A stretch of DNA of 64,000 bases from a virus. Below the pieces are notes generated by a model. The model had not been told where the DNA came from and searched no databases. It saw nothing but the letters and a program-made list of their open reading frames with translations. Positions 17,721 through 27,600 of this stretch are shown here, in pieces. The stretch spans positions 31,002 through 95,001 of the IMG/VR virus record IMGVR_UViG_3300035698_017588; one strand, given 5' to 3'. Made by a program: the position numbers and the translations under genes. Within the stretch, counting starts at the first letter, position 1. Each line of letters opens with the position of its first letter.

Positions 17721-18633
17721 TAAACAGACCCTTCAGCGTACTACTCAAGTACGTCACCAACCGATTCCACCACGGACCCAAGTACAACCAATTCCACCAA
17801 GCGAAGCGGCCCCGGTGGTCGCTCGAAGAAACCAATCGGTTAACACGGTCCGAGACCGAATCAACAGGACACGGCGGGAATTAGTCCCCCAAGCTCCTAG
17901 ACGAAAAGTCCCACCCAAAGTCACCTATCTCAGTGCTGACCTAACGGTCGATCAGATCGAAAAAGTCAAAGCACTCAAGGGATCAGCCCAAGGCCGATAC
18001 CTGGTGATTTTGGGTAACGGGCCATCTTTAGAGCAAGTCGATACTAACCGCTTAGCACAGTACGACAATATCAAGCTCTGTACGATCAACGTCCCAGACA
18101 AACGATGCTGGCCAACACCATACTGGGCCTTCTATGATCGATCACAATATCATCGTCACAAAGAATTATACAAGGGCTTTGCAGGAACCGTCTTCAATAG
18201 CACCGGCATCAAAGAAGGCAACGTAGGAAGCATCAAGTTCAAACACAACCCCGGACTAGGTTGGAGTAGAGATATTTCTAGGGGAGTATATGTCGGCATG
18301 TCGAGTGTCTACGCCACCCTTCAAATCGCTGTGTACATGCAATTCAACCGGATATACGTCGTCGGTTGCGATATGAGCGAAAGCATGGACCTAGGCAAGA
18401 CCCATTTTTACGGGATAAACCCAGACGTCAAGCCAGAGGAACGCAAAAAGCGTTTTGTCAAGGAAGCGAATTGGTATGATAGGATGACGGAAGTTTTAAA
18501 AGAAGACGAGAAACAAAAAATCGTGTTTTGTAGTAAGGGTGTAAATAAGTGGCCATTCATGAGTCACTTTACTACTGTGAGGCCAGATCAAGCCACACAA
18601 TTTATCATCCAGGATACGGGTTATGCCAGCTAA
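17626..18633 (+). CDS. DUF115/MptE-like domain protein, possibly sugar or nucleotide-sugar transfer
   Basis: 335 residues. A basic, Pro/Gln-rich N-terminal ~100 residues is followed by a Rossmann-like domain beginning YLVILGNGPSLEQVD, the hallmark of the DUF115 (MptE-like/LPS-related) family. Further typical pieces are INVPDKRCWPTPYWAFYD, GMSSVYATLQIAVYMQF and IYVVGCDMS. Such phage proteins usually sit among glycosylation genes. The ATG at 17626 has AAGGA eight bases upstream; an ATG seven codons earlier lacks one. It overlaps the preceding gene by 95 bases. Confidence 0.65.
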   Translation: MQRAVTASVLRRTAIKPKVTVIQKPVTQAASNKQTLQRTTQVRHQPIPPRTQVQPIPPSEAAPVVARRNQSVNTVRDRINRTRRELVPQAPRRKVPPKVTYLSADLTVDQIEKVKALKGSAQGRYLVILGNGPSLEQVDTNRLAQYDNIKLCTINVPDKRCWPTPYWAFYDRSQYHRHKELYKGFAGTVFNSTGIKEGNVGSIKFKHNPGLGWSRDISRGVYVGMSSVYATLQIAVYMQFNRIYVVGCDMSESMDLGKTHFYGINPDVKPEERKKRFVKEANWYDRMTEVLKEDEKQKIVFCSKGVNKWPFMSHFTTVRPDQATQFIIQDTGYAS

Positions 18634-19030
18634 GTTCTATGTCGCGACCACTCTTTCTAATGCAGATCAGGCCAAAATAGCAATTAATCGACTGAGTGAC
18701 TTTGGTCATGAAGTCAGCTACGATTGGACGACCCATGGTTTCGCACCAGTCGAAGTCAGGAAAGAGATCGCAGCCAAGGAATTGCAAGGCGTTATTGATG
18801 CGGATGTTTTATTCGTTATCTGGCCCGGTGGTGGCGGAACCCATATTGAGATGGGTGTCGCGATATCTCTAAACAAGCCGATCATCTTTGTTGCTCCAGA
18901 GAGTCTTGAAAGAGAAGTATCATTTTACCAACTCGACAATGTATTGAGAATGAGTGAAATGAGCAAGGCCATCGAGGTCGCCCACAAGCATCTATCCCAA
19001 TACGAAGGACAATTAGCAGATTATGAGTGA
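18623..19030 (+). CDS. Nucleoside 2-deoxyribosyltransferase-like protein
   Basis: 135 residues with FYVATTLSN at the start, DADVLFVIWPGGGGTHIEMGVAISL in the middle and KPIIFVA afterwards. This is the layout of the nucleoside deoxyribosyltransferase-like Rossmann family (D-x-x-hydrophobic, then Gly-rich THxE-G-x-A). The Glu in THIEMG corresponds to the family's nucleophile-type position. It probably acts on nucleosides or nucleotides, close to the PurZ-like gene. It overlaps both neighbours by a few bases. Confidence 0.65.
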   Translation: MPAKFYVATTLSNADQAKIAINRLSDFGHEVSYDWTTHGFAPVEVRKEIAAKELQGVIDADVLFVIWPGGGGTHIEMGVAISLNKPIIFVAPESLEREVSFYQLDNVLRMSEMSKAIEVAHKHLSQYEGQLADYE

Positions 19031-19625
19031 CATCAAATGGGGTTCATTGATTATTCAATGCAACGACGCACAATCTATCCGACCAGCTTCTGAGCTTGCT
19101 CACAAACAAAGAGTCGGCAATGTAATCGTCCCGCCCGAGAGCATCGAGCAAAGCATCATGGGACGCAGCATGATGAAGGCGAAATACCATCTCCTGACAA
19201 CAATCAAGAACCCAAGCCAACGGGCTCCAGGCTCTGACAAATTCATCAACATCAACGCAGATGTTTTTGACGTCGAAGGATTCGAAATCGTTCCAATGAA
19301 AACGGATAACCCGCAAGTCTTGCTCAAAGACTTGCGGATGTGCTCTGACTTTCTGAAAAACAACCTCAACCAACAAGTAACTATTGGTTGGAACCTTTCA
19401 GGTCACGGTCTCAAGGACAAAGAGACCCTGCAGCTTTTAGATTCAATCGCCAAGGGCTACAGACCAGATTATATCCGGTTTGATGAATCCCAAGGGCTGA
19501 TCTGCACAATCGCGAAAAAGATTTGTGCGACGAAAATGGCTCTTCCATTCAATGCTGACGTTGAATCTGACTGGAAAATCATCGAAGCTTCGGAAGCCCT
19601 CAAGCTTGCGAAACAACCAGCATGA
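19023..19625 (+). CDS. Hypothetical protein (200 aa)
   Basis: Start overlaps the previous stop (ATGAGTGA). Soluble alpha/beta protein; pieces such as VTIGWNLSGHGLKDKETLQLLDSI and PDYIRFDES suggest a TIM-barrel-like or radical-SAM-remnant-like fold, but no family is recognised. It ends in TGA, and the next gene is in the same frame 18 bases on, so stop readthrough would fuse the two products. Confidence 0.6.
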   Translation: MSDIKWGSLIIQCNDAQSIRPASELAHKQRVGNVIVPPESIEQSIMGRSMMKAKYHLLTTIKNPSQRAPGSDKFININADVFDVEGFEIVPMKTDNPQVLLKDLRMCSDFLKNNLNQQVTIGWNLSGHGLKDKETLQLLDSIAKGYRPDYIRFDESQGLICTIAKKICATKMALPFNADVESDWKIIEASEALKLAKQPA

Positions 19626-19643
19626 GAACGATCTGGGACTGAA

Positions 19644-19880
19644 ATGAACGAACAGCCCGAATTTTATCCGGCGTGGAAAGTGAAAGGTGGTCTGTTCTGG
19701 TCATTCAGAATCATGTTAGTGCATTTATTGTTCATCTTAACTCCGCTAGCAGGACTCTTCATAGACCCATTGATGGTTCCAGTCGGACTGTGCATCTCAA
19801 TGGGCTGGGCATACACAGAATTTAATAGGTATTCTAAATGGTGGAACAAGACCCTCAGAAAAGACCGAAAACCATTTTGA
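19644..19880 (+). CDS. Small membrane protein (78 aa)
   Basis: Two predicted membrane segments (LFWSFRIMLVHLLFILTPLAGLF region and LMVPVGLCISMGWAYTEF region) with a basic C terminus (KWWNKTLRKDRK). In frame with the preceding gene. Family not recognised. Confidence 0.6.
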   Translation: MNEQPEFYPAWKVKGGLFWSFRIMLVHLLFILTPLAGLFIDPLMVPVGLCISMGWAYTEFNRYSKWWNKTLRKDRKPF

Positions 19881-19920
19881 TATCAGACGTCACTTAACTT
19901 CATTTCATTACAGAGATACT

Positions 19921-21051
19921 ATGAAACTTGGAAAAATTAACCTCGTCGTAGACGGACAACATGGCTCAACTGGCAAAGGTCTGATCAACTCATACCTTGC
20001 ATGGCGAGACAGGCCCGAAGTCATCAGTTGCACCAACATGGCAAACGCAGGCCACACCGCCATTCTCCCGGACGGAACAAAATTCGTCGCAAAAGCCCTG
20101 CCAAGCTCCACGATCCTTAACAAACTCGACAACTACTCACCAGAAGTCGTTGTCGGAGCAGGAGCAGCATTCACCGTCGACCAGCTGCTCAAAGAACTGA
20201 AAGAATGCGGCAACCCGAACTTAACCGTCCATCCAAGAGCCGGAGTGATCACGCAAGAACACAAAGAGCGTGAATCCGAACTCAAGGGCGGTACAAAGCA
20301 CATTGCCAGCACAATGCAAGGCTGCGGAGCCTTTTTAGCTGATAAAGTGATGCGAGGACCAGATGTCAAGCTGGCTGGAGACTACGAAGATCTGTCCTTC
20401 TTCGCTCCGAGTTTTCTTGCTGATCGTCTTGGCTCCAAAAGCAAGTATCTGCCCGATCTGTTGATGCAATATTTAACCACCGGTCGCACTATTCTCCATG
20501 AAGGCTCCCAAGGTTTTGGGCTTGATATCAATCACGGGAATCAATACCCGAATTGCACAAGCCGTCAATGTACAGCTTTGCAATCAGTCGCTGATATGGG
20601 GCTGCCCCATCAAGTTATTGGCGACGTTTACATGGTGATCAGGCCCTATCCAATTCGAGTTGGGAATGTGGTAGAAAAGGGCAAGACTGTTGGCTACAGC
20701 GGCGACCCCTACTCCGACAGCAAGGAGATCACTTGGGAGGAAGTCGCGACTCGATGCGGTGCTCCACCCGAAGTGATGGCCGGAGAGCTAACAACGGTCA
20801 CGAAGAGGCTTCGACGGGTGTTCGAGCGGTCAGATATTCAGTTCCGCCAAGCTGCAATGGTCAACGGGGCCACGAAAATTGCTTTGAACTTCGCGAATTA
20901 TGTTGATTGGTCTTGTTATGGCAAGAACAATTGGGATGAACTTGGCGACAAGGTTCACAGTTTCATTGCGAAGGTCGAAGACGCGGCTGGAGTGCGGGTT
21001 GAGCTTGTTGGGACCGGGCCGAGCGTTGAACATGTTGCGGTTCGTCCGTAA
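19921..21051 (+). CDS. purZ: Adenylosuccinate synthetase paralogue, PurZ type (N6-succino-2-amino-2'-deoxyadenylate synthase-like)
   Basis: 376 residues of the PurA superfamily. The GTP-binding loop reads GQHGSTGKG (residues 12-20), where PurA has GxQWGDEGKG. The general-base Asp is therefore Ser16, the change known for PurZ, which condenses aspartate with dGMP in phages whose DNA contains 2-aminoadenine (Z). The conserved NAGHT His (45) is kept, and STMQGCGAFLADK replaces the PurA GTTGRGIGP...DK stretch. Length is nearer PurZ and archaeal PurA than bacterial PurA (~430). A nucleoside-transferase-like gene lies just upstream. I see no DatZ or MazZ in the window, so the Z pathway is an inference from this residue. 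Confidence 0.75.
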   Translation: MKLGKINLVVDGQHGSTGKGLINSYLAWRDRPEVISCTNMANAGHTAILPDGTKFVAKALPSSTILNKLDNYSPEVVVGAGAAFTVDQLLKELKECGNPNLTVHPRAGVITQEHKERESELKGGTKHIASTMQGCGAFLADKVMRGPDVKLAGDYEDLSFFAPSFLADRLGSKSKYLPDLLMQYLTTGRTILHEGSQGFGLDINHGNQYPNCTSRQCTALQSVADMGLPHQVIGDVYMVIRPYPIRVGNVVEKGKTVGYSGDPYSDSKEITWEEVATRCGAPPEVMAGELTTVTKRLRRVFERSDIQFRQAAMVNGATKIALNFANYVDWSCYGKNNWDELGDKVHSFIAKVEDAAGVRVELVGTGPSVEHVAVRP

Positions 21052-21078
21052 CGTACATAATCCAGACAATGAGCGACT

Positions 21079-21116
21079 CAAGGGCTTGAGGGACATGGTT
21101 GTTTCTCAAGCCCTTG
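21079..21116 (+). terminator. Stem-loop after the PurZ-like gene
   Basis: A perfect 12-base inverted repeat (CAAGGGCTTGAG / CTCAAGCCCTTG) with a 14-base loop lies between the PurZ-like gene and the next gene. There is no T run after it, so it may be a weak terminator, a processing site or an mRNA-stabilising hairpin. Confidence 0.5.
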
Positions 21117-21147
21117 CTATATACAAACATAAGGAGGGAGATTCTTT

Positions 21148-21675
21148 ATGACTGAAACAAATCCAATTATGGCCTCGGCTAAATATCCACTTGGTAGCAC
21201 GGCATGGTTCCTGGGATTAGAGCCGCATGAAAGTTATCAATTGGGTGAACAATATGACATGTTCATGTTCGAGCATCCGATTTTCGCACTTAGCCGAACG
21301 CCGTTGCGACATATTTGGAAGAGTAGTCGTGCATTGCCAAAGTTAGAACATGAATCTTTTGACAATATAATCACTCTGGTTACGAGTCGTATCTTAGTCC
21401 AGTCAATGGTTGTCGAGAGTATCGAACGAAGCGAAAATACAGGGGAATTCGTTTATTTGGATAATGATCTAGAGGTCTGCTTACCAGAGCAAGTTCTCTA
21501 TTCTACGAGGCGTGAAGCTTCGCGAGAACAAACACGAATTCTTAAAATGGTCAGAGACTGGGCAATAGCACAATTGGAAACGAACAATGAAATGTTTTCC
21601 ATGCGAAGGAATAGCAAAAAACAACAAAATCGACGTCGTGATCGTCGATCCGGGAAAGCCCCTAATCAGGGGTAA
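21148..21675 (+). CDS. Hypothetical protein (175 aa)
   Basis: Preceded by a strong AAGGAGG. Residues 1-145 look globular and helical; the C terminus (MRRNSKKQQNRRRDRRSGK) is very basic, as in nucleic-acid-binding tails. Its last 89 bases overlap the start of the giant surface-protein gene in another frame. Family not recognised. Confidence 0.6.
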   Translation: MTETNPIMASAKYPLGSTAWFLGLEPHESYQLGEQYDMFMFEHPIFALSRTPLRHIWKSSRALPKLEHESFDNIITLVTSRILVQSMVVESIERSENTGEFVYLDNDLEVCLPEQVLYSTRREASREQTRILKMVRDWAIAQLETNNEMFSMRRNSKKQQNRRRDRRSGKAPNQG

Positions 21676-24600
21676 TTCTAATCAAGCACGATCGGAGTTC
21701 CCGTGGACTAATCCTCGCAATCGGTATGACGTCAATAATAGTGGCGATGTAACGGCACTTGATGCCCTCTTAGTTATCAATGCATTAAATCGAGGCATTG
21801 AATTCGACCCTTTCGTAGAACCAGAATTCTTCTACGATGTGAATGGCAGTCGGACTGTTTCGGCACTAGATGCACTGCAAGTCATCAATTACATTAATGG
21901 CCAAGACACCAACAATAATGGCGTCGTAAACAGCGGAGATCTTGACACACAACGCCTTATCGCAAAGAAAATCGAAGGCGTAAAAAGACAAGCAACCCGT
22001 CTACGGGCACAAGAATCGAACGAGCCAATCAGACTTCAAAGCAGTGGAAACGGGGCAGCATTAAGATTCGAACTATTGTTTCCATTCAGAACAATGGGTG
22101 GAGCTTTCCGATTCACCCTACAATCAGTAGAATGGGGCGAATCAGTATGGTCGCCAGAAATTCGTATCCCAAATTCTGTCTATCACAATGCTTTAAGTGA
22201 CCAACCAGCTGCTGGAGCCAATTATTCTTCTGACATGGCGGACGTCAGACAACAGATGTTGGACGCGGTCTTAGCCGTATACAACAATACTCCGACTTTC
22301 GATAACATCACAGCCGCAAACGTCACTATCCAACAATATGTTAATCAGGGATTCTGTTGGTATGATATCGTCGTCGATTGTGTGCCACCAGCGGGTTTTT
22401 GTGGAGCAGGTCAAGAATATGATTTCACCATCTTTCGAACGACATCGACGAATCGAGCTCTAGCAGCACAGTCAGCTGGATTTTATGCTGAAAAAGTTTT
22501 TTCATTCTCTGGACCAGGAGGAAGTTCAGCCTTAGGTTCGACTTGGAGCACTGATAGAAGACTAACAGATGGAACATTGACCTTCCAATTCAGAAGACCA
22601 ATTTCTATCCAACGAGGAAATATCAATAGCTTCGTAAGTATGACTGTCCCGTGGGACATGAATTTCAGTGACTTTGCGGCCTTGGTGGACCAAACCATCG
22701 GCCCATTGTATGGCGGTGCAGGACAAGGAAATACATCTGTAGAGAATTATACTGGTAGTTTTCTTTTCAACAGCAAAATCGGTGAGAACACTCTTGGAAT
22801 TCGAGTAAAGCAGTTTCCATTTCTTGCAGTAGACCCAGCCACATTGAGCGACCTCTTATTTGAGATCGATGGAAACAATACCAAAATGCTGGTTCCATAT
22901 AATAATGTAACTCCAGGCATTACACAATTATTCTTTAGAGAATGTGGCGGCACCGGTCCAACAAACGTCAGCGGTGGCGGATGCGGACCCTGCAATCCAG
23001 GTGGTGGCTCCAACGGCTCCAACGGCTCCAACGGCTCCAACGGCTCCAACGGCTCCAACGGATCAAACGGCTCCAATGGATCAAACGGCTCTAATGGATC
23101 GAACGGCTCTAATGGATCGAACGGCTCTAATGGCTCAAATGGTACCAATGGACAAGATGGAGGACCAGACAATACTTGTGTTTATGATTTTCTAGAAGTG
23201 CCCGTCTGCAACACTCTGCTTGACCCCAATTTAACGCCTCGGCAAAGAGGATATGGTGTATATGGTGCGAGCCACGAATGGGATCTCACTAATATCGGAT
23301 ATGCTAGTTTTACTATCAACTTCACATTCGGTGGTGGTCAGACCGCATCTACTCAACCAATCATCGTAAACGATACGACGATCTCTGCGTCGCCATTTGT
23401 CGACTATAACACCGAAGATGTGATAAAAAGTGGCGATCAACCGCCATCATTTTTCGCATTGAATAGTTTGATCCTCGAAGCAATATTCAATCTATATAAT
23501 TCGAATAATGCATTCCCATACATCAGTCGAAGTGAAATCCAGGTTTACAATTTCCATGTCCCAACTGGTATAGCACCATCCACGTATATCGTGAAATGGG
23601 GCTTCCGAATTAAGAAGGCCCCCTTCGACGGATTCGAATCAATCAGCGTTACCACGTCAACCAAAACCAACAAGATCTTCTTCAACGACACCGTATCTGG
23701 ATCGACGTTTCCAGGAGTTTCGATCGAAAGATGGCTAAGGTTTGTCGGTGGTTCAACTGGAACATTCAATATCGTTGCTACAATCGACCGCCAATTCGAT
23801 GATGTCGATGACGTGCTGTTGTATCAAAATATCCCAGCCAATATTACACTGGCTGATCTCAAGACATTATTAAACACCCAGAGTTTCTCTAATGTTGGAA
23901 CTGGTGGACAATTCAATGCTGGGCAATTTGAAGTAACCCCATACACAAATGGAACAATGTCTGATCCAGTAAACAATGGATCACTATTCAGAATCGCATA
24001 CTTGTTCACATCACCGCTTCAGCCGGTGATTAATCAAAGAAGATTCATACAAATCGAGGCTGAAGGTCTCAACGACAATATTATCCACAATTATTTCAAC
24101 AAGACAATTAACTTAGATAATTGTGGAGAGATTAATGGTGTGGTGAATGGGAAAACGCCAGCGACATTCACACCATTTCAAATCAGATTCGAACCAGGAC
24201 CAAACCCAAATGTTCCTATAAACATCTACTCTGTTTATGTGAAATACAGTCTAAGAAGCACTGTTAACACAGCAAACAGAACTATCGTTTACATGCCGAT
24301 AAGCGAATATGATGGAACTTCCGCTCCTAACTGTGTGGACTGGGGAATCAACGGTGTAAGTGGAGAACTCAACACTGACTTGAACTTAGCAGAGCTTCAA
24401 ACAACAAGCTTAGACGTATCAGGCAATGAAAGATTCATCTATACCAGATTCAACCAAGGGAGCGGAGAAAGCTTCGCAACTCAGCTGGGCTTTGAATTCG
24501 AATCGCCATGGACCAACAGTCCAAATCGAGTAATCGATGGTGATACCGGTCTTGCGATGCTTCCCGGAATGACAGGATACAAACCCAGCCGGATTGAAAA

Positions 24601-27600
24601 AGCCGAGCTATTGATTCTGGCGGGAAAGCCCGACAACCTAGAAGCACAAACACCAATCGAACTGTCATACTTCCCAGACGAGAGAAAAGTTTACAGCTCT
24701 GTGGGCACCACCCCGACCCACAATCAATTCAACGTAGTTCTGATGGTCTCAAGAAATTCGGGGGCCATTCACGGACAATTGACTACTCCGAACATCACAC
24801 AGTTTGTCGATGATTTGGAACTAGCACTAGGTTCAACATCTTCTGTTGCAGTCGTCGAATTTGGTAAAGTGCCCTCCTTATTCTCCGGAAATAGCAATAC
24901 AGTTCTTGGTTTCACACCATTAACGAACAAACCAGCGATAATCGCAGCAATTGACGGCATCGTTTACAATGCAAGCGAATCAAAGTGGGGACAAGTCCAA
25001 GGCTTAGACGCAGCCGTCACTCTGTTCAATAGCCTTGGAACATCGCCATCACGAAAATTGTTGATCTCACTCAGCAATGGTATTGAGACACGACAAGCAA
25101 GAATCGAAAGAGGCACTAGTCCGACTAGTTGGCTTGTGAGAGCTTCACAGTTTTCATCTAATGGAACAGATGTAGTCTTATCAAATCAAAGCAATGACTT
25201 CCCTGGTATGACATTGCCACTTGGAGTCAGCTACGGTGAACCAGACGACTATACCGATTTTCTAGACAGACTCGCAGGAGCGATCTACGCCTACAACAAT
25301 GTTCCGTACGCCGATCCAAAAAATCTGCTTATTGAACTACCAGTATCATGCACTGAGGGTATTTCAGAGCCGAACGATTTGGTGATTTCGACACAAATCG
25401 GTGCCTCGACTTGGCGAACCATTCTACCTTCTAACAGGATCATAGCTTCAACGGGCAATCCGTTCTTTTGGGGCTATGATTTTGATGAAGGCAGTGGATT
25501 CTTACGCAATATCAGAATCGACGCACAGACCGTCTTTAACGACGCCGTCGTTGGGAACTGGAATAATCTTCCAGCTATCGACTTCAAAAGAGTAGGCATT
25601 GAATTGGAAGAAGCTGGCTGGAACACACTATGCTTGCCTCTTGGAGAGAATTTGCAAGGTGGTGGAGATGGAGGGGGATCGGACGGCGGTATTGTCACAG
25701 ATGGATGTGATCTGAGCAACATTCAAGTCAGCTTGACTTACGATCTGTTCACAAGGAATCCAATCAACATCTATGCCTCGGCTATGAAGTACGTCGTTCG
25801 AGACTTCATCAATCCTTCTATTAGAGCCACAATCATTGTGCCAATTGAAGGATGGAACAATCTGAACCTCTCCTATGGACAAACACCATGTTCATATTGG
25901 GTGAGCAATACGATCCCTACTCAATATAGCCGATATCCCGCCCCGACATCTGGTAGCGTGGTAAATGTATCAGGAGTAGCGAACTTCATTTCGCCATTGT
26001 TCGGACTTGGGGGTAATCCTCAAACGACGATATCCACGGTGCCGACACACGATCAAGATAACGTAATGGGGCGGATCGTTTCTGGTGATCCAAGATGCAC
26101 ACTGACAAGAAGCCAAGTTGGATATCGATCGTGTGTGGTCGAGTCGATGGAACTTCTGCTATTATCGTCACTTGCTAACAATCTACTGGCTGATCCACCA
26201 TTCATTGAAAGAATCTTCGATGAAGAAATTATTTTCTTCGATCCCGGCAACTGTGATGTGTTAGACGTCGTTTTCGCAGTTGACAATTCTGGAAGCATGA
26301 ACGGACCGATCAATAATGTTAAATCCGGTATCGATCAATTGATCGATTTCATCTTTAGTATCAGTCCCTTAGGACGCATTGGTTTGGTGAGTTATGGTCA
26401 ATCATCTAACAATGGTTTACCAATTGTTTATCTCTCGCCCACGTCCGTAGCTACCGCGATAGAAAGAGACACCATTCGACAAGCAGTCCAATTATACCAA
26501 GCAAGTGGTAGTAGAGAACCACACGGTTCAGCAGTAAAAACAGCCGTTGACGAACTATTGGCAGTACCATTTTCTGGTTTAACGTTCTCCGGAGCACCAG
26601 AAAATATCGAGCCACAAAACAACTCGGAAATCAGACCGAGCATTATTAACGGCCAGCCTACTAGCAATTATGAAGCCGTTGGTGTCGTCAATGGAAACTG
26701 CACAGGAACACTAATTGCACCAGAATATGTGTTAACAGCGGCCCACTGCATGTTCGACCAGAACAATGTTAAGATACCGCTCAGCAGTATGAGCTTTGAG
26801 GTTGGCGGAACCGTTTATAATGTAGTCGAAGAGACAACTCATCCAAATTACGATGATGCATTCTTCGAAGTGGGATTTGACGCCTCTATATTAAAACTAT
26901 CGACACCAGTGACTGGAGTAACCCCGTATGGTCTACTAACAGTACCACCAACCGTTGGCGATACATTGACCATAGTGGGCTTCGGAGAGGGTGGCAACAG
27001 TGCATCACCTCAGCCCAACTTTGGCACAAAAAGAGTAGGACAAACGCCACTAGAAAACCTGACTTTCGTCCATTTAAACTGGAGTTATGATCCGGGCGAA
27101 GCGAACACAAGTTTCGGCGATTCGGGAGGACCATCATTTGTCGATGTCAACGGCACAGATTTAATCGCTGGAATCGTTAGCGGCGGTGCCGGTATTCCTA
27201 GGGATACACCGGGTGTGTCATCATTCAACACCAGGATAGACACGATACTACCATGGATCAATTCCGTGTTAAGCGGAGGTGGTGGTGGAGGTAGCGGACC
27301 CGTCGATCGTTCGCAAGTAGTCATATTAATCACTGATGAAGGATCGGCAGATGACGGATATGGTAGTTCCAATGAGTCGGATGCTTTCATTCGGACACAA
27401 GCACAATACGCTGGTGCTAATGATATCCCGATTTTTAGCGTTCAAGTGGCGAACAATTCTGGAGATGGAGTAATCTTCGATTTCCATAAAATCAACGCTC
27501 AGGAAAGCTCAGGTGCGGCAGTCAAGCAGATCGATGGTTTGATTGTTGAACCGTTAATCAAATTGTTCACCAGATTCTGTCTTACAGCAGTAGGCACTTC

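Noticed and set aside
23006-23149. Repeats that might suggest a CRISPR array
   Set aside because: Units are nine bases, contiguous, in frame and coding; there are no spacers.
22747-23172. Minus-strand frame of repeated Glu-Pro-Leu/Phe units
   Set aside because: It is the antisense reading of the Gly-Ser-Asn repeat of the giant surface protein.
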